A stretch of 64,000 nucleotides of DNA, from assembly GCF_009909195.1 (NCBI RefSeq), contig NZ_JAAAMU010000001.1, positions 62,001 to 126,000 of the forward strand, given 5' to 3'. Both the position numbers and the translations under genes were made by a program. This document shows positions 55,718-64,000 of the stretch, piece after piece; positions within the stretch are counted from its first letter, which is position 1, and each line of letters opens with the position of its first letter. The stretch comes from Paenibacillus sacheonensis (GTDB lineage: Bacteria > Bacillota > Bacilli > Paenibacillales > Paenibacillaceae). The notes beneath the pieces are model-generated. The model searched no databases, was not told the origin of the DNA, and saw nothing but the letters and a program-made list of their open reading frames with translations.

Positions 55718-56623
55718 ATGACCTTGCAGCAATTGAAATATATGATCGAGGTGGCTAACCGGGGATCGATCAACGAAGCGGCCAAGCGCTTGTTCATATC
55801 GCAGCCCAGCCTATCGAACGCCATTCGCGAATTGGAAGAGGAGATGGGCATCTCGATCTTCGAGCGTTCGAACAAAGGCATCGTCCTCTCCAAGGAGGGG
55901 GCGGAGTTTCTCGGCTATGCGCGGCAGGTGGTCGAGCAGGCCGAGCTGCTCGAGAACCGCTACCTGAACGCCAAGCCGTCGCCGCAGCATTTCTCGGTAT
56001 CGACGCAGCATTACGCGTTCGCGGTCAACGCCTTCGTCGCCCTTGTCCGGGAGCACGGCCAAGAGGAATACGAGCTGGCGCTGCGCGAGACGCGCACGCA
56101 CGAGATTATCGAGGACGTGAAGCAGCTGCGTTCGGAGATCGGCATTCTGTATTTGAACGAGTTCAACGGCAAGGTGCTGCGAAAGCTGCTGCAGTCCGCG
56201 GGGCTGCAGTTCACGAGCCTGTTCACGGCCAAGCCGCATGTGTTCATCAGCGTGCATAATCCGCTAGCGAAGCAGTCGATCGTGACGATCGAGCAGCTGC
56301 AGCAGTATCCGTACCTGTCCTTCGATCAGGGCGAATACAATTCGTTTCATTTTGCCGAAGAAATCCTGAGCACGCTGGAGCACAAGAAGAGCATCCGGGT
56401 TCATGACCGCGCCACGCTGTTCAATCTGCTGATCGGACTGAACGGGTATACGATCTCGACGGGCGTGCTCAGCTCGGACTTGAACGGCAACGAGATTATT
56501 CCCGTGCCGCTCGACTGCGACGAGACGATTAACGTCGGCTGGATCAGCCATCGCAGCGCGGCGCTGTCGAAGCTCGGCATGGCGTACGTCGAAGCGCTTC
56601 AGCAGGCGATCGCGACTGCTTGA
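55718..56623 (+). CDS. LysR-family regulator, probable MetR/MtaR-like control of metE
   Basis: 301 residues: an N-terminal winged helix-turn-helix (LKYMIEVANRGSINEAAKRLFISQPSLSNAIRELEEEMG, here cited in part) and a LysR substrate-binding domain. The start is ATG 55718 after GGAGGAG; the longer frame from 55679 runs through the promoter zone. It lies immediately upstream of metE on the same strand with a MET-box-like palindrome 10 bases after its stop, so regulation of methionine synthesis is the natural inference. LysR proteins also control other sulphur genes, so the effector is uncertain. Confidence 0.85.
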   Translation: MTLQQLKYMIEVANRGSINEAAKRLFISQPSLSNAIRELEEEMGISIFERSNKGIVLSKEGAEFLGYARQVVEQAELLENRYLNAKPSPQHFSVSTQHYAFAVNAFVALVREHGQEEYELALRETRTHEIIEDVKQLRSEIGILYLNEFNGKVLRKLLQSAGLQFTSLFTAKPHVFISVHNPLAKQSIVTIEQLQQYPYLSFDQGEYNSFHFAEEILSTLEHKKSIRVHDRATLFNLLIGLNGYTISTGVLSSDLNGNEIIPVPLDCDETINVGWISHRSAALSKLGMAYVEALQQAIATA

Positions 56624-56632
56624 CGTTTCCGA

Positions 56633-56683
56633 TATAGCCAATGGCTATAGCTGGTCATAGAAAATGGGAGTTACGCTATAGCC
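56633..56683 (+). promoter_or_regulatory. MET-box-like LysR operator upstream of metE
   Basis: TATAGCCAATGGCTATA (56633-56649) is a perfect 17-base palindrome. Its frame, TATAG then CTATA with the same spacing, matches the MET-box (TATAGTTTSAAACTATA) described for MtaR/MetR regulators of lactic acid bacteria and streptococci. A second half site TATAGCC begins at 56677, 44 bases further, about four helical turns. Confidence 0.68.
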
Positions 56684-56765
56684 GATTCCGCATGATATCT
56701 TTCTTGTAACGAACAACGCCGTCGGCAGGGAACGTTTCCCGGGGCGTACCAAAGGAGATGTCAGG

Positions 56766-59054
56766 ATGGTAAAAAGCAGCGTACTAGGCTACCCGCGAAT
56801 CGGGGCTGACCGCGAATGGAAGAAAGCATTGGAAGCCTATTGGGGCGGCAAAATCACGGAGGCGGAGCTGCATGCGGCACTCCGCGATATCCGTCAAGCG
56901 AATTGGCGAAAACAGCAAGAGGCGGGCATCGATCTCATCCCCGTCAACGATTTCAGCTATTACGATCAGGTGCTGGACACGGCCGTCATGTTCGGATTGA
57001 TTCCGAAGCGCTTCGGTTACGCGGGTGGCGTCGTGCCGTTGTCCGTCTATTACGGGATGGCGAGAGGAACGGACGGGGCGACGGCCTGCGAGATGACCAA
57101 ATGGTTCAATACCAATTACCATTACATCGTGCCGGAGTTCGAAGACACGGTTCCGACGCTCACGGACAACAAGCCCTTGGCCGCCTACCGCGAAGCGAAG
57201 GAAGCGCTCGGGATCGAAGGGAAACCGGTACTGCTCGGTCCGCTTACGTTCCTGAAGCTGTCCAAAGGCTACCGTCCGGAGGAAGCCGATTCGTGGCTGA
57301 ACCGGCTGCTGCCGCTGTATGTCCAAGTGCTGCGGGAGCTGGAGCGGGAAGGCGTGCAATGGGTGCAGCTGGACGAGCCGATTCTGACCGGCGTGCTTGA
57401 CGAGGCGGATCTGCGGAGGCTTCGCGGAGCCTATGAGACGTTCGCCGCTGCCGTGCCGGGACTGAACATTATGCTGCAGACGTATTTCGAATCCGCCGAG
57501 CATTACGGCCGGTTGATCGCATTGCCGGTACGGGGCATCGGCCTGGATTTCGTCCATGGCCGCGAGGGCAATCTGCAAGCCGTGCGCGAGCAAGGCTTCC
57601 CGCAGGACAAGACGCTAGGCGCGGGCGTCATCGACGGCCGCGGCATCTGGCGGGCGGCGCTGGGCGAGAAGCTGGCGCTGCTGGAGGAGCTGTCCGCATG
57701 CGTTCCGCAGGATCGCCTGATCGTGCAAACCTCCTGCAGCCTGCTTCACGTCCCGGTCACGACGAGCCGAGAAACCGGGCTGGCGCCGATTCTGAAGGAC
57801 GCGCTCGCTTTCGCGGACGAGAAGCTGGCCGAGGTCGTTCAGCTTGCGAACGGTCTGGGCGGACGCTCGGAGCCGTTCGAGGCGGCGCTTGCGGAGAGCG
57901 GCCGGGCAATCGAGGCGCTGCGCACATCGGACGATCGCAATCGCTCCGACGTTCAGCAGGCCGCGGGACGAATCGCGGCCGAGCCGGCCGAGCGCTCGCT
58001 GCCTTTCCGAGCGCGGCGCCCGCTGCAGCAGCTGCATTGGCAGCTGCCGGTCCTGCCGACGACGACGATCGGGAGCTTCCCGCAGTCGGCCGAGGTGCGC
58101 AAGGCGCGCCAATCGTGGCGCAAGGGCGAGTGGAGCCAGGCGAACTACGAGTCTTTCGTCGACGGGCAGATCGATATTTGGATCAAGCTGCAGGAAGAGA
58201 TCGGCCTGGACGTGCTCGTTCACGGGGAATTCGAGCGGACGGACATGGTTGAATTTTTCGGCGAGAAGCTGGCGGGCTTCGCTTTCACCGCGAACGGCTG
58301 GGTGCAGTCTTACGGCTCCAGATGCGTCAAGCCGCCCGTCATTTACGGGGATGTCGCGTTCCAGGGGCCGATGACGGTCCGCGAGACCCGCTATGCGCAG
58401 TCGAAGACCGCGCTGCCGGTCAAAGGGATGCTGACGGGTCCGATCACGATCCTCAACTGGTCGTTCGTCCGGGAAGACGTTGCGCGCGAGCATATTGCCT
58501 ATCAATTGGCGTATGCGCTCCGGCAGGAAGTAGAGGCGCTGGAGAAAGCCGGCATCGGTATGATCCAGGTGGATGAGCCGGCGGTTCGCGAAGGACTGCC
58601 GCTCAAGCTTAGCGAGCAGGCGGCGTACCTCGCGTGGGCGGTCAAAGCCTTCCGGGCCACGACCTGCACGGTCAAGGACACGACGCAGATCCATACGCAT
58701 ATGTGCTACTGCGAATTCCATGACATGATCGCGCCGATCGAAGAGATGGACGCGGACGTGATCTCGATCGAGACGTCGCGCAGCCACGGCGAGCTGATCG
58801 CAAGCTTCGAGCACCATACGTATCCGCTCGGCATCGGGCTTGGCGTCTACGACATCCACAGTCCGCGCGTGCCTTCCGTGGACGAAATGACGGCCATGAT
58901 CGACCGGGCCTTGCGCGTGCTGGATCCGAGCCTGTTCTGGATCAATCCCGACTGCGGCCTCAAGACGCGCGGCCTTCCGGAGACGGAAGCCTCCCTGCGC
59001 CACATGGTGGAAGCGACGAAGCAGGCGCGAGCCAAATTGACGGCGCTGGTCTAG
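56766..59054 (+). CDS. metE: Cobalamin-independent methionine synthase
   Basis: 762 residues, the normal length for MetE. It transfers a methyl group from 5-methyltetrahydropteroyl-triglutamate to homocysteine, the last step of methionine synthesis in the cytoplasm. The zinc site is complete: His-x-Cys in HTHMCYCEF (near 643-645), Glu in DVISIETSRSHGE, and Cys in NPDCGLKTRG (near 728). The N-terminal half has the substrate motif YPRIGADREWKKALE. AAGGAGATG precedes the ATG. No S-box or T-box leader is visible in the 142-base gap upstream; a LysR-type palindrome is there instead. Confidence 0.97.
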   Translation: MVKSSVLGYPRIGADREWKKALEAYWGGKITEAELHAALRDIRQANWRKQQEAGIDLIPVNDFSYYDQVLDTAVMFGLIPKRFGYAGGVVPLSVYYGMARGTDGATACEMTKWFNTNYHYIVPEFEDTVPTLTDNKPLAAYREAKEALGIEGKPVLLGPLTFLKLSKGYRPEEADSWLNRLLPLYVQVLRELEREGVQWVQLDEPILTGVLDEADLRRLRGAYETFAAAVPGLNIMLQTYFESAEHYGRLIALPVRGIGLDFVHGREGNLQAVREQGFPQDKTLGAGVIDGRGIWRAALGEKLALLEELSACVPQDRLIVQTSCSLLHVPVTTSRETGLAPILKDALAFADEKLAEVVQLANGLGGRSEPFEAALAESGRAIEALRTSDDRNRSDVQQAAGRIAAEPAERSLPFRARRPLQQLHWQLPVLPTTTIGSFPQSAEVRKARQSWRKGEWSQANYESFVDGQIDIWIKLQEEIGLDVLVHGEFERTDMVEFFGEKLAGFAFTANGWVQSYGSRCVKPPVIYGDVAFQGPMTVRETRYAQSKTALPVKGMLTGPITILNWSFVREDVAREHIAYQLAYALRQEVEALEKAGIGMIQVDEPAVREGLPLKLSEQAAYLAWAVKAFRATTCTVKDTTQIHTHMCYCEFHDMIAPIEEMDADVISIETSRSHGELIASFEHHTYPLGIGLGVYDIHSPRVPSVDEMTAMIDRALRVLDPSLFWINPDCGLKTRGLPETEASLRHMVEATKQARAKLTALV

Positions 59055-59142
59055 TCCGAACCAACCGACAAGCGACGCGGCAGTTCGGTCGAGAAGCTGC
59101 GCAACCGCTGCTTTCAAAGCTCCGTTTAGCCGTGATACGTGG

Positions 59143-59168
59143 AAAAGCTGCCGAAAGGCAGCTTTTTT
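59143..59168 (+). terminator. Rho-independent terminator after metE
   Basis: AAAAGCTGCC (59143-59152) pairs perfectly with GGCAGCTTTT (59157-59166) across a GAAA loop and runs into T (to 59168). Confidence 0.92.
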
Positions 59169-59169
59169 G

Positions 59170-59456
59170 CTGGATTGGGAGCTCGAAGAGTTGCACGTAA
59201 GGCACAAATTCGGGGCTCGAGAGGCAAGCTAGGCTCGAAAAGTTGCACGAAAGGCACAAATTCGGAGCTCAAGAGGCAAGCTAGGCTCGCAAAGTTGCAC
59301 GAAAGGCACAAATTGGGGGCTCGAGAGGCGAACTAGGCTCGAAAAGTTGTTTGAAAGGCACAAATTGGGGGCTCGAGAGGCAAGCTAGGCTCGAAAAGTT
59401 GCACGAAAGGCACAAATTGGGGGGCTCGAGAGGCAAGCTAGGCTCGAAAAGGTGCG
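59170..59456. repeat. 52-bp tandem repeat array B (five copies plus a partial)
   Basis: Direct copies begin at 59185, 59237, 59289, 59341 and 59393, each 52 bases apart, with a partial sixth at 59446 after a one-base insertion. The unit starts GAAAAGTTGCACGAAAGGCA, continues CAAATTSGGGG, then CTCGAGAGGCAAGCTAGGCT. The first 31 bases differ from array A (7861) at only about two positions, while the last 20 differ strongly. There are no spacers. The array starts within 20 bases of the metE terminator, as array A does after its terminator. Confidence 0.93.
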
Positions 59457-59800
59457 GTTACTCTGCGGCGCAGCCCTACTCGGCGAAAATCGATTTACCA
59501 TGCGCTACCAGACCCTTCGCACAGAAAGATCGATGGGCCCGAAGGGAGAGCGACGTTACGGTCCGGTCGTCTAAAATGCAGCTCGAAGAGCCCATATGAA
59601 ATTAATGAATTATGTTCCTTCTTCTGCATTCACTATATGGATAAATTTCCCCTATTTTGCGATATCCACATTTTAGATAATTATGTAATATTCAGCATCC
59701 TTCTGCTATAATCTTGTACACGCATGGAAACACCGCTGCATTCCTGCCTTTCGTTCCTCCCGATTCCTTCCAAATCGAAGAACAAGGAGATCATGATTGG
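59457..59800. other. Intergenic region with extended -10 promoter
   Basis: After the repeats there is no gene for 340 bases. The stretch 59590-59700 is clearly AT-rich. TGCTATAAT (59704-59712) is an extended -10 promoter element lacking a good -35 box, 89 bases before the nucleotidyltransferase start. AAGGAG at 59784-59789 is that gene's ribosome site. Confidence 0.5.
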
Positions 59801-60727
59801 ATGAATGACATTCAAGCAACATACCGCGCCGCGCTGGAGTCGGTAACGGAGCAGCTGCGCCAGGACAACCGCGTCTTGGCGGCTTTTGTCCTGGGCAGTC
59901 TGTCTTATGACGTCGTCTGGGAGAAGTCGGATATCGACATGATGATCGTCGTCGACGACGATAAACGGCCGAGCGTATCGATGGCGCTCGTCGAGCAGGG
60001 GATTTGCATTTCGGCTTGGGTCGTGAACAGACAGCAATTCAAGACGAACTTGGAGCGTTCGATGCAAACGAGCTTCTTCCACTCCTTCCTGTCGAAAGGA
60101 ACGCTGCTCTTCTGCAGCGATGCCTCCATTCGCGACTTGTACGAACGGGTCCGGCATGTCGGCGAACGCGATCTGGACGTGCAGCTGCTGATCAACGCGT
60201 CCATCGTCGTCACGCTGCTGGAGAAGGCGGAGAAGTGGCTGGTCGTCAAGAAGGATCCGACCTACAGCTTTCTGTGGATCCTGAAGACGGTCGAGGAGCT
60301 GGCGCGGGTAGAAGTGATGCTGAACCGCGACATTCCGACGCGCGAAGTCATCCAGCAGGCGCTGAAGTATAATCCGGCGTTCTTCGGCCGGATGTATACG
60401 GAGCTGATCGAGGGACCGAAGACGCTGGAAGCGATGGAAGAAGCGGTTCGCCTGGCGGACCGCTACGTCGAGGAGCGGCACGAGCGGCTGTTCAAGCTCG
60501 TCACCGATTATTTGTCGCAGGAGAACGACGTTCGTCCGTTCTCGGAGCTGATGCTTCATCTCAAGCAGCGCTATCGGATGGACGATGCGCTGATCGTTCA
60601 CGGCTGCGAATGGCTGGCGCAGAAGGGTTTCATCGAACGCGCCTCGTATCCGGCCCGCTTGACCGCGCGAAGCCGGGTCGAGCTGGATGAGCTGGCGTAC
60701 TTCGATTCGAGGAGGTTCGGACGATGA
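59801..60727 (+). CDS. Nucleotidyltransferase-domain protein
   Basis: 308 residues. The N-terminal region has the minimal nucleotidyltransferase signature [19 protein letters not shown] (about 32-50), a Gly-Ser start and Asp-x-Asp pair that bind metal and NTP, as in aminoglycoside adenylyltransferases and MNT-type toxin partners. The middle is helical, and the last 70 residues resemble a small winged-helix domain. ATG 59801 follows AAGGAG by 11 bases; the longer frame starts at 59714 inside the promoter. It overlaps the UvrA-like gene by ATGA, so the two are made together. The substrate is unknown. Confidence 0.75.
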   Translation: MNDIQATYRAALESVTEQLRQDNRVLAAFVLGSLSYDVVWEKSDIDMMIVVDDDKRPSVSMALVEQGICISAWVVNRQQFKTNLERSMQTSFFHSFLSKGTLLFCSDASIRDLYERVRHVGERDLDVQLLINASIVVTLLEKAEKWLVVKKDPTYSFLWILKTVEELARVEVMLNRDIPTREVIQQALKYNPAFFGRMYTELIEGPKTLEAMEEAVRLADRYVEERHERLFKLVTDYLSQENDVRPFSELMLHLKQRYRMDDALIVHGCEWLAQKGFIERASYPARLTARSRVELDELAYFDSRRFGR

Positions 60728-63630
60728 GGCAAACGATATCGATTCGCGGCGCGCGCGAGAATAATCTGCAGAACGTATCGCTCGACATTCCGCGGGAGAA
60801 GCTGACCGTCGTGACGGGCGTAAGCGGTTCCGGGAAGTCGTCGCTGGCATTCGACGTCATCTACGGCGAAGGGCAGCGGAGATTCATGGAGTCCATCTCC
60901 TCCTCGTACGCGAAGCGTTATCTTCCGCAATTGAAGAAGCCGGACGTCGATTTCGTCTACGGCTTGTCGCCCGTCGTCTCCATCGAGCAGAAGACGGGGA
61001 CGCCGAATCCCCGTTCGACGGTCGGCACGATGTCGGACGTGTACGAGTACGTGCGCCTGCTGTTCGCGACGTTGGGGACGCCGCATTGCCCGCGATGCAG
61101 CGCGGAGCTTGAAGCCAAGACGCCGAATCAGATCGCCGAGCATATTCTGGCTTTGCCTGCCGGATCGAAAGTGGACATCTACGCGCCGGTCCAGAAAATA
61201 TTCGGCGAAACGTACGGCGTCCTGTTCGATGAAATTCGGACGAAGGGCTACCGCATGTTCAAGATCGACGGCGTGCTGCACGATACGAGCGACCGCATCG
61301 AGCTGGACGAGCATGCCTCCTATGAACTCGAGGTGCTGATCGACAAGTATGAAGTCAACCGCGACGTCTATAAGCAGCTGGTCATCTCGATCGAGCTGGG
61401 CATGAAGATCGGAGAAGGCTTCCTCCATATCGTGCCGAGCGGGCCGAAGCTGTCCGAGGCGGACGTCGAGCGGTTCCACCGCCAATTCGCCTGTAAGGAG
61501 CATCAGTATGTCGCGGGCGAGCTGTCGCCGGGCTACTTCACCTTCAACGACGCGGACAGCGCTTGCCGCACCTGTCTCGGCATCGGCGCCTACAAGTACG
61601 CGCAGCCGGAGCTGATGATCGCGAGCCGGGATCGCAGCCTGCGCCGCGGCGCGCTGAACGAGCGGCTCTATAACTTGAAGAACCCGCGCGCTTGGCGGAA
61701 CATGGTCATCTACAGCCTCTCGCAGCATTACGGGTTCAGTCTCGACACGCCGTTCAAGGATCTTCCCGCGGAGATCGTCGACATGTTGTTCTATGGCACG
61801 AAGGGGGAACGGTATACCTTTATCGGCTCGGAGGACAATCGCCAGGATCGCTGGATCCAGGAGCATGTGGGCAAGCAGTGGACGTACGAAGGCATCGTCG
61901 GCGAGATCGACCGCTGGTACCGCAACTCCCGCAAGAAGCAGGAACTGAAGGGTTACGAGGAGTCGATGTTCAATCTCGTCATGGTCGAGCAGATCTGTCC
62001 GGAGTGCCACGGCATGCGGTTTAAGGCCGAGCGGCTGCTCGTTGCGCTGGGCGGCAAGACGATTCACGATATCGTGTCCATGCCCCTGGATGAGTTGAAA
62101 AGCTTCCTGCTTGCCCTCGAGTTTCCGCCGCGCAAGCTTCAGGTCGGCACGCAAATCATGAACGAGCTGATCGGGCGGATCGATCTGCTGCTCGAGATCG
62201 GGCTCGGCTATTTGAATCTCGACCGCCGATCGGACACGCTCTCGGGCGGCGAATCGCAGCGCATCCGGTTATCGACGCAGATCGGCTCCGGCCTGATGGG
62301 CATGCTCTACGTGCTGGACGAGCCGAGCATCGGGCTTCATCCGCGCGACAGCCAGAAGATGATCGATACGCTCAAAAAGCTTCGCGACTCGGGCAATACG
62401 GTCATCGTAGTCGAGCATGACGTCGAGACGATGCTTGCGGCGGATCATGTCATCGAGATCGGACCCGGGCCGGGCCAGCATGGCGGATGCGTCGTCGCGG
62501 AGGGGACGATAGCGGAAGTCATGGCGAACCCTGCTTCCCTGACAGGGCAGTTTCTGAGCGGCGTACGGAGCATCGCTATGCCGGCGGCGCGCAGGCAGGC
62601 CGGCGATAAAGTGCTGCGGATCGTCGGAGCGAGAGAGAATACGCTGAAGGAGGTCACCGTCGACATCCCCCTTGGCGTCATGACCTGCGTGACCGGCGTA
62701 TCGGGCTCGGGCAAGAGCAGCTTGATCAACGACGTGCTGTATAAAGCGCTGCATAAGCATTTCCAGGATGCGCGCATTATCCCGGGGCTTCATGATCGGA
62801 TCGAAGGCTTGGAGCAGATCAGCGGCGTCATTAACATCGACCAATCGCCGATCGGCCGGATGCCGACATCGAGCCCGGCGACCTACGTCGGCTTGTTCGA
62901 CCGCATTCGCAAGCTGTTCGCGGGGCAGGAGCTGTCGGTCGCGAGAGGGTATACGGAGACGCATTTCAGCTTCAATACGAAGGGCGGCAGATGCGAGGAG
63001 TGCAAGGGCCATGGCACGATTACGTCGCAGCTGCTCTTCATGGCCGACGTCGAATCGGTCTGCCCTTCCTGCAAGGGCGCGCGTTTTACGAGCGAGCTGC
63101 TCGATGTCACGTACAACGGCAAGACGATCGCGGACGTGCTGGAGATGTCGATCGAGGATGCGGAGCCGTTCTTCCAGGGCGAGAAGTACGTCGCGCATAA
63201 GCTGAAGGTGCTGAATGAACTCGGCGTCGGCTACTTGCGCCTCGGCCATTCCGCGACGGTGCTCTCCGGCGGCGAAGCGCAGCGCATCAAGCTGGCGGCG
63301 GAGCTCGGCAAGATGAAGCGGGGCGCGCATTACTTGTACATCTTCGACGAGCCGACGACCGGCTTGCATTTGGCCGATATCCAGAAACTGCTCGACTGCA
63401 TGAACCGTCTGCTGGAAGCGGGGCATACCGTGCTTGTCATCGAGCATCATTTGGACGTCATCAAGACCGCCGACCACGTGATCGACATGGGACCGGAAGC
63501 CGGGCGAGGCGGCGGTTACGTCGTCGCGGCGGGCACGCCGGAGCAAGTCGCGTTAACCCCCGAATCCCACACCGGACGGTGCTTGCGGGAGATGGCGGCT
63601 TTTACCGGCAGTGACGGCGTTCCCGTATAA
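60724..63630 (+). CDS. UvrA-like ABC ATPase (divergent UvrA paralogue)
   Basis: 968 residues with both UvrA ATPase halves: Walker [14 protein letters not shown] (near 32) and [13 protein letters not shown] (near 657), signatures [12 protein letters not shown] (near 506) and [12 protein letters not shown] (near 847), Walker [16 protein letters not shown] and [15 protein letters not shown]. Zinc-finger Cys pairs are present (CPRC, CRTC with CPEC, CEEC with CPSC). UvrA recognises bulky DNA lesions and recruits UvrB, but the gene is not beside uvrB and several family-invariant stretches differ ([29 protein letters not shown]), so it resembles UvrA2-type paralogues linked to drug tolerance. The coupled nucleotidyltransferase gene supports a special role. 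Confidence 0.85.
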   Translation: MRQTISIRGARENNLQNVSLDIPREKLTVVTGVSGSGKSSLAFDVIYGEGQRRFMESISSSYAKRYLPQLKKPDVDFVYGLSPVVSIEQKTGTPNPRSTVGTMSDVYEYVRLLFATLGTPHCPRCSAELEAKTPNQIAEHILALPAGSKVDIYAPVQKIFGETYGVLFDEIRTKGYRMFKIDGVLHDTSDRIELDEHASYELEVLIDKYEVNRDVYKQLVISIELGMKIGEGFLHIVPSGPKLSEADVERFHRQFACKEHQYVAGELSPGYFTFNDADSACRTCLGIGAYKYAQPELMIASRDRSLRRGALNERLYNLKNPRAWRNMVIYSLSQHYGFSLDTPFKDLPAEIVDMLFYGTKGERYTFIGSEDNRQDRWIQEHVGKQWTYEGIVGEIDRWYRNSRKKQELKGYEESMFNLVMVEQICPECHGMRFKAERLLVALGGKTIHDIVSMPLDELKSFLLALEFPPRKLQVGTQIMNELIGRIDLLLEIGLGYLNLDRRSDTLSGGESQRIRLSTQIGSGLMGMLYVLDEPSIGLHPRDSQKMIDTLKKLRDSGNTVIVVEHDVETMLAADHVIEIGPGPGQHGGCVVAEGTIAEVMANPASLTGQFLSGVRSIAMPAARRQAGDKVLRIVGARENTLKEVTVDIPLGVMTCVTGVSGSGKSSLINDVLYKALHKHFQDARIIPGLHDRIEGLEQISGVINIDQSPIGRMPTSSPATYVGLFDRIRKLFAGQELSVARGYTETHFSFNTKGGRCEECKGHGTITSQLLFMADVESVCPSCKGARFTSELLDVTYNGKTIADVLEMSIEDAEPFFQGEKYVAHKLKVLNELGVGYLRLGHSATVLSGGEAQRIKLAAELGKMKRGAHYLYIFDEPTTGLHLADIQKLLDCMNRLLEAGHTVLVIEHHLDVIKTADHVIDMGPEAGRGGGYVVAAGTPEQVALTPESHTGRCLREMAAFTGSDGVPV

Positions 63631-63662
63631 CGGCAGCCTGCGCCGAGACGAGAGCCGCACGA

Positions 63663-63702
63663 GAACCTTTGGAACCGCGGCACTGGCGGAACCGAAGGTT
63701 CC
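63663..63702 (+). terminator. Stem-loop after the UvrA-like gene
   Basis: A roughly 16-bp stem (63663-63678 with 63686-63702) with a 2 by 2 internal mismatch and a 7-nt loop. No T-tract follows, so termination is uncertain. Confidence 0.4.
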
Positions 63703-63761
63703 TCTTGCCGGTTGAGAGATAACCGATTGCGAGAACGTTCATTCACGGAGGAGAGATTAGC

Positions 63762-64000
63762 ATGTCCGAGACGATTCATTCCGTCCAAACTTCAAGCAAA
63801 GCGATCGCCATTACGTTCGACGACGGTCCGAACACGTTATACACGCGCCAAACCGCGGACTTGTTCAATGCGGTTTCAGGCAAAGCGACCTTTTTCATCG
63901 TCGGGGAGAAGATTGAATCCCATGCGGACTTTATCCGGGAAATTCATGACGAAGGCCACGAAATCGGTAATCATACGTTCTCCCATCCCTTCTTGACCCA
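63762..64000 (+). CDS. Polysaccharide deacetylase (NodB homology), N-terminal part
   Basis: The frame runs from ATG 63762 to the window end (79 codons) and is cut there. GGAGGAG at 63748-63754 precedes the start. The protein begins with the NodB domain: AITFDDGPN holds the catalytic and metal Asp pair, and GNHTFSHP holds the two metal-binding His. Such enzymes remove acetyl groups from cell-wall peptidoglycan, chitin or xylan. No signal peptide is visible before the domain, so it may be cytoplasmic or belong to a short family branch. Confidence 0.88.
   Translation, partial: MSETIHSVQTSSKAIAITFDDGPNTLYTRQTADLFNAVSGKATFFIVGEKIESHADFIREIHDEGHEIGNHTFSHPFLT

Noticed and set aside
59170-59456. Possible CRISPR array
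   Set aside because: Units follow each other with no unique spacers, the period is 52 without a conserved short repeat plus spacer layout, and no cas gene is near.
63712-63996. Open frame over the end of the window in another frame
   Set aside because: The frame from ATG 63762 has a perfect ribosome site and NodB motifs; the longer frame is its shadow.

Overview
The window reads as chromosomal DNA of a GC-rich, Gram-positive, Paenibacillus-like bacterium. The reasons are AGGAGG-type ribosome sites before nearly every gene, LplA/LplB/YtcP-type sugar importers, a YesM/YesN two-component pair, an S-layer-homology surface protein, a class A penicillin-binding protein and many intracellular glycosidases. 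Almost all genes lie on the + strand; the one clear exception is a GH4 glycosidase at 53867-55363. I see no transposase, phage, tRNA, rRNA or CRISPR array.

Layout. (1) 1-7737: a run of genes with a cut PhyH dioxygenase, a lipoprotein solute-binding protein, two permeases, a rhamnonate-dehydratase-type enolase and a coupled large putative glycosidase, closed by a terminator. (2) 7840-8253: two tandem repeat families, then a GH38 mannosidase. (3) 11233-20815: YesM-type sensor kinase and YesN-type regulator, a terminator, then a second LplA/B/C-like importer with an SDR and a GH39 glycosidase, closed by a 19-bp stem. (4) 20917-25113: two paralogous LacI regulators flanking a GH110-like beta-helix enzyme. 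(5) 25246-46278: a long same-strand series with one MsmX-type ATPase, two permease pairs, two binding proteins (one fused to carbohydrate-binding modules), an NHL-propeller/Yip1 membrane protein, a DUF5696 protein, a GH2 enzyme and a 1487-residue surface beta-helix protein with SLH domains. (6) 46527-55363: two further putative glycosidases, a class A PBP, a zinc-ribbon protein and the GH4 enzyme. (7) 55718-59168: LysR regulator and metE with a MET-box-like palindrome between them. (8) 59185-59450: a second array of the 52-bp repeat, then a nucleotidyltransferase coupled to a UvrA-like ATPase, and the start of a polysaccharide deacetylase.

How it fits together (inference). Most of the window is a glycan-foraging locus. 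Surface proteins bind and trim glycans, three or four importers bring in oligosaccharides, probably energised by the single MsmX-like ATPase here or by one elsewhere, and cytoplasmic GH2, GH4, GH38, GH39, GH110-like and (alpha/alpha)6 enzymes finish the digestion. Rhamnonate dehydratase hints that rhamnose-containing material is among the substrates. The most unusual parts are the dual-importer cluster with NHL-Yip1 and DUF5696 proteins, and the 52-bp repeat that occurs just after a terminator at two sites 51 kb apart.

All calls come from reading the sequence; no database search was run. Start codons were moved from the longest open frame where a ribosome site and family alignment favoured a shorter one.
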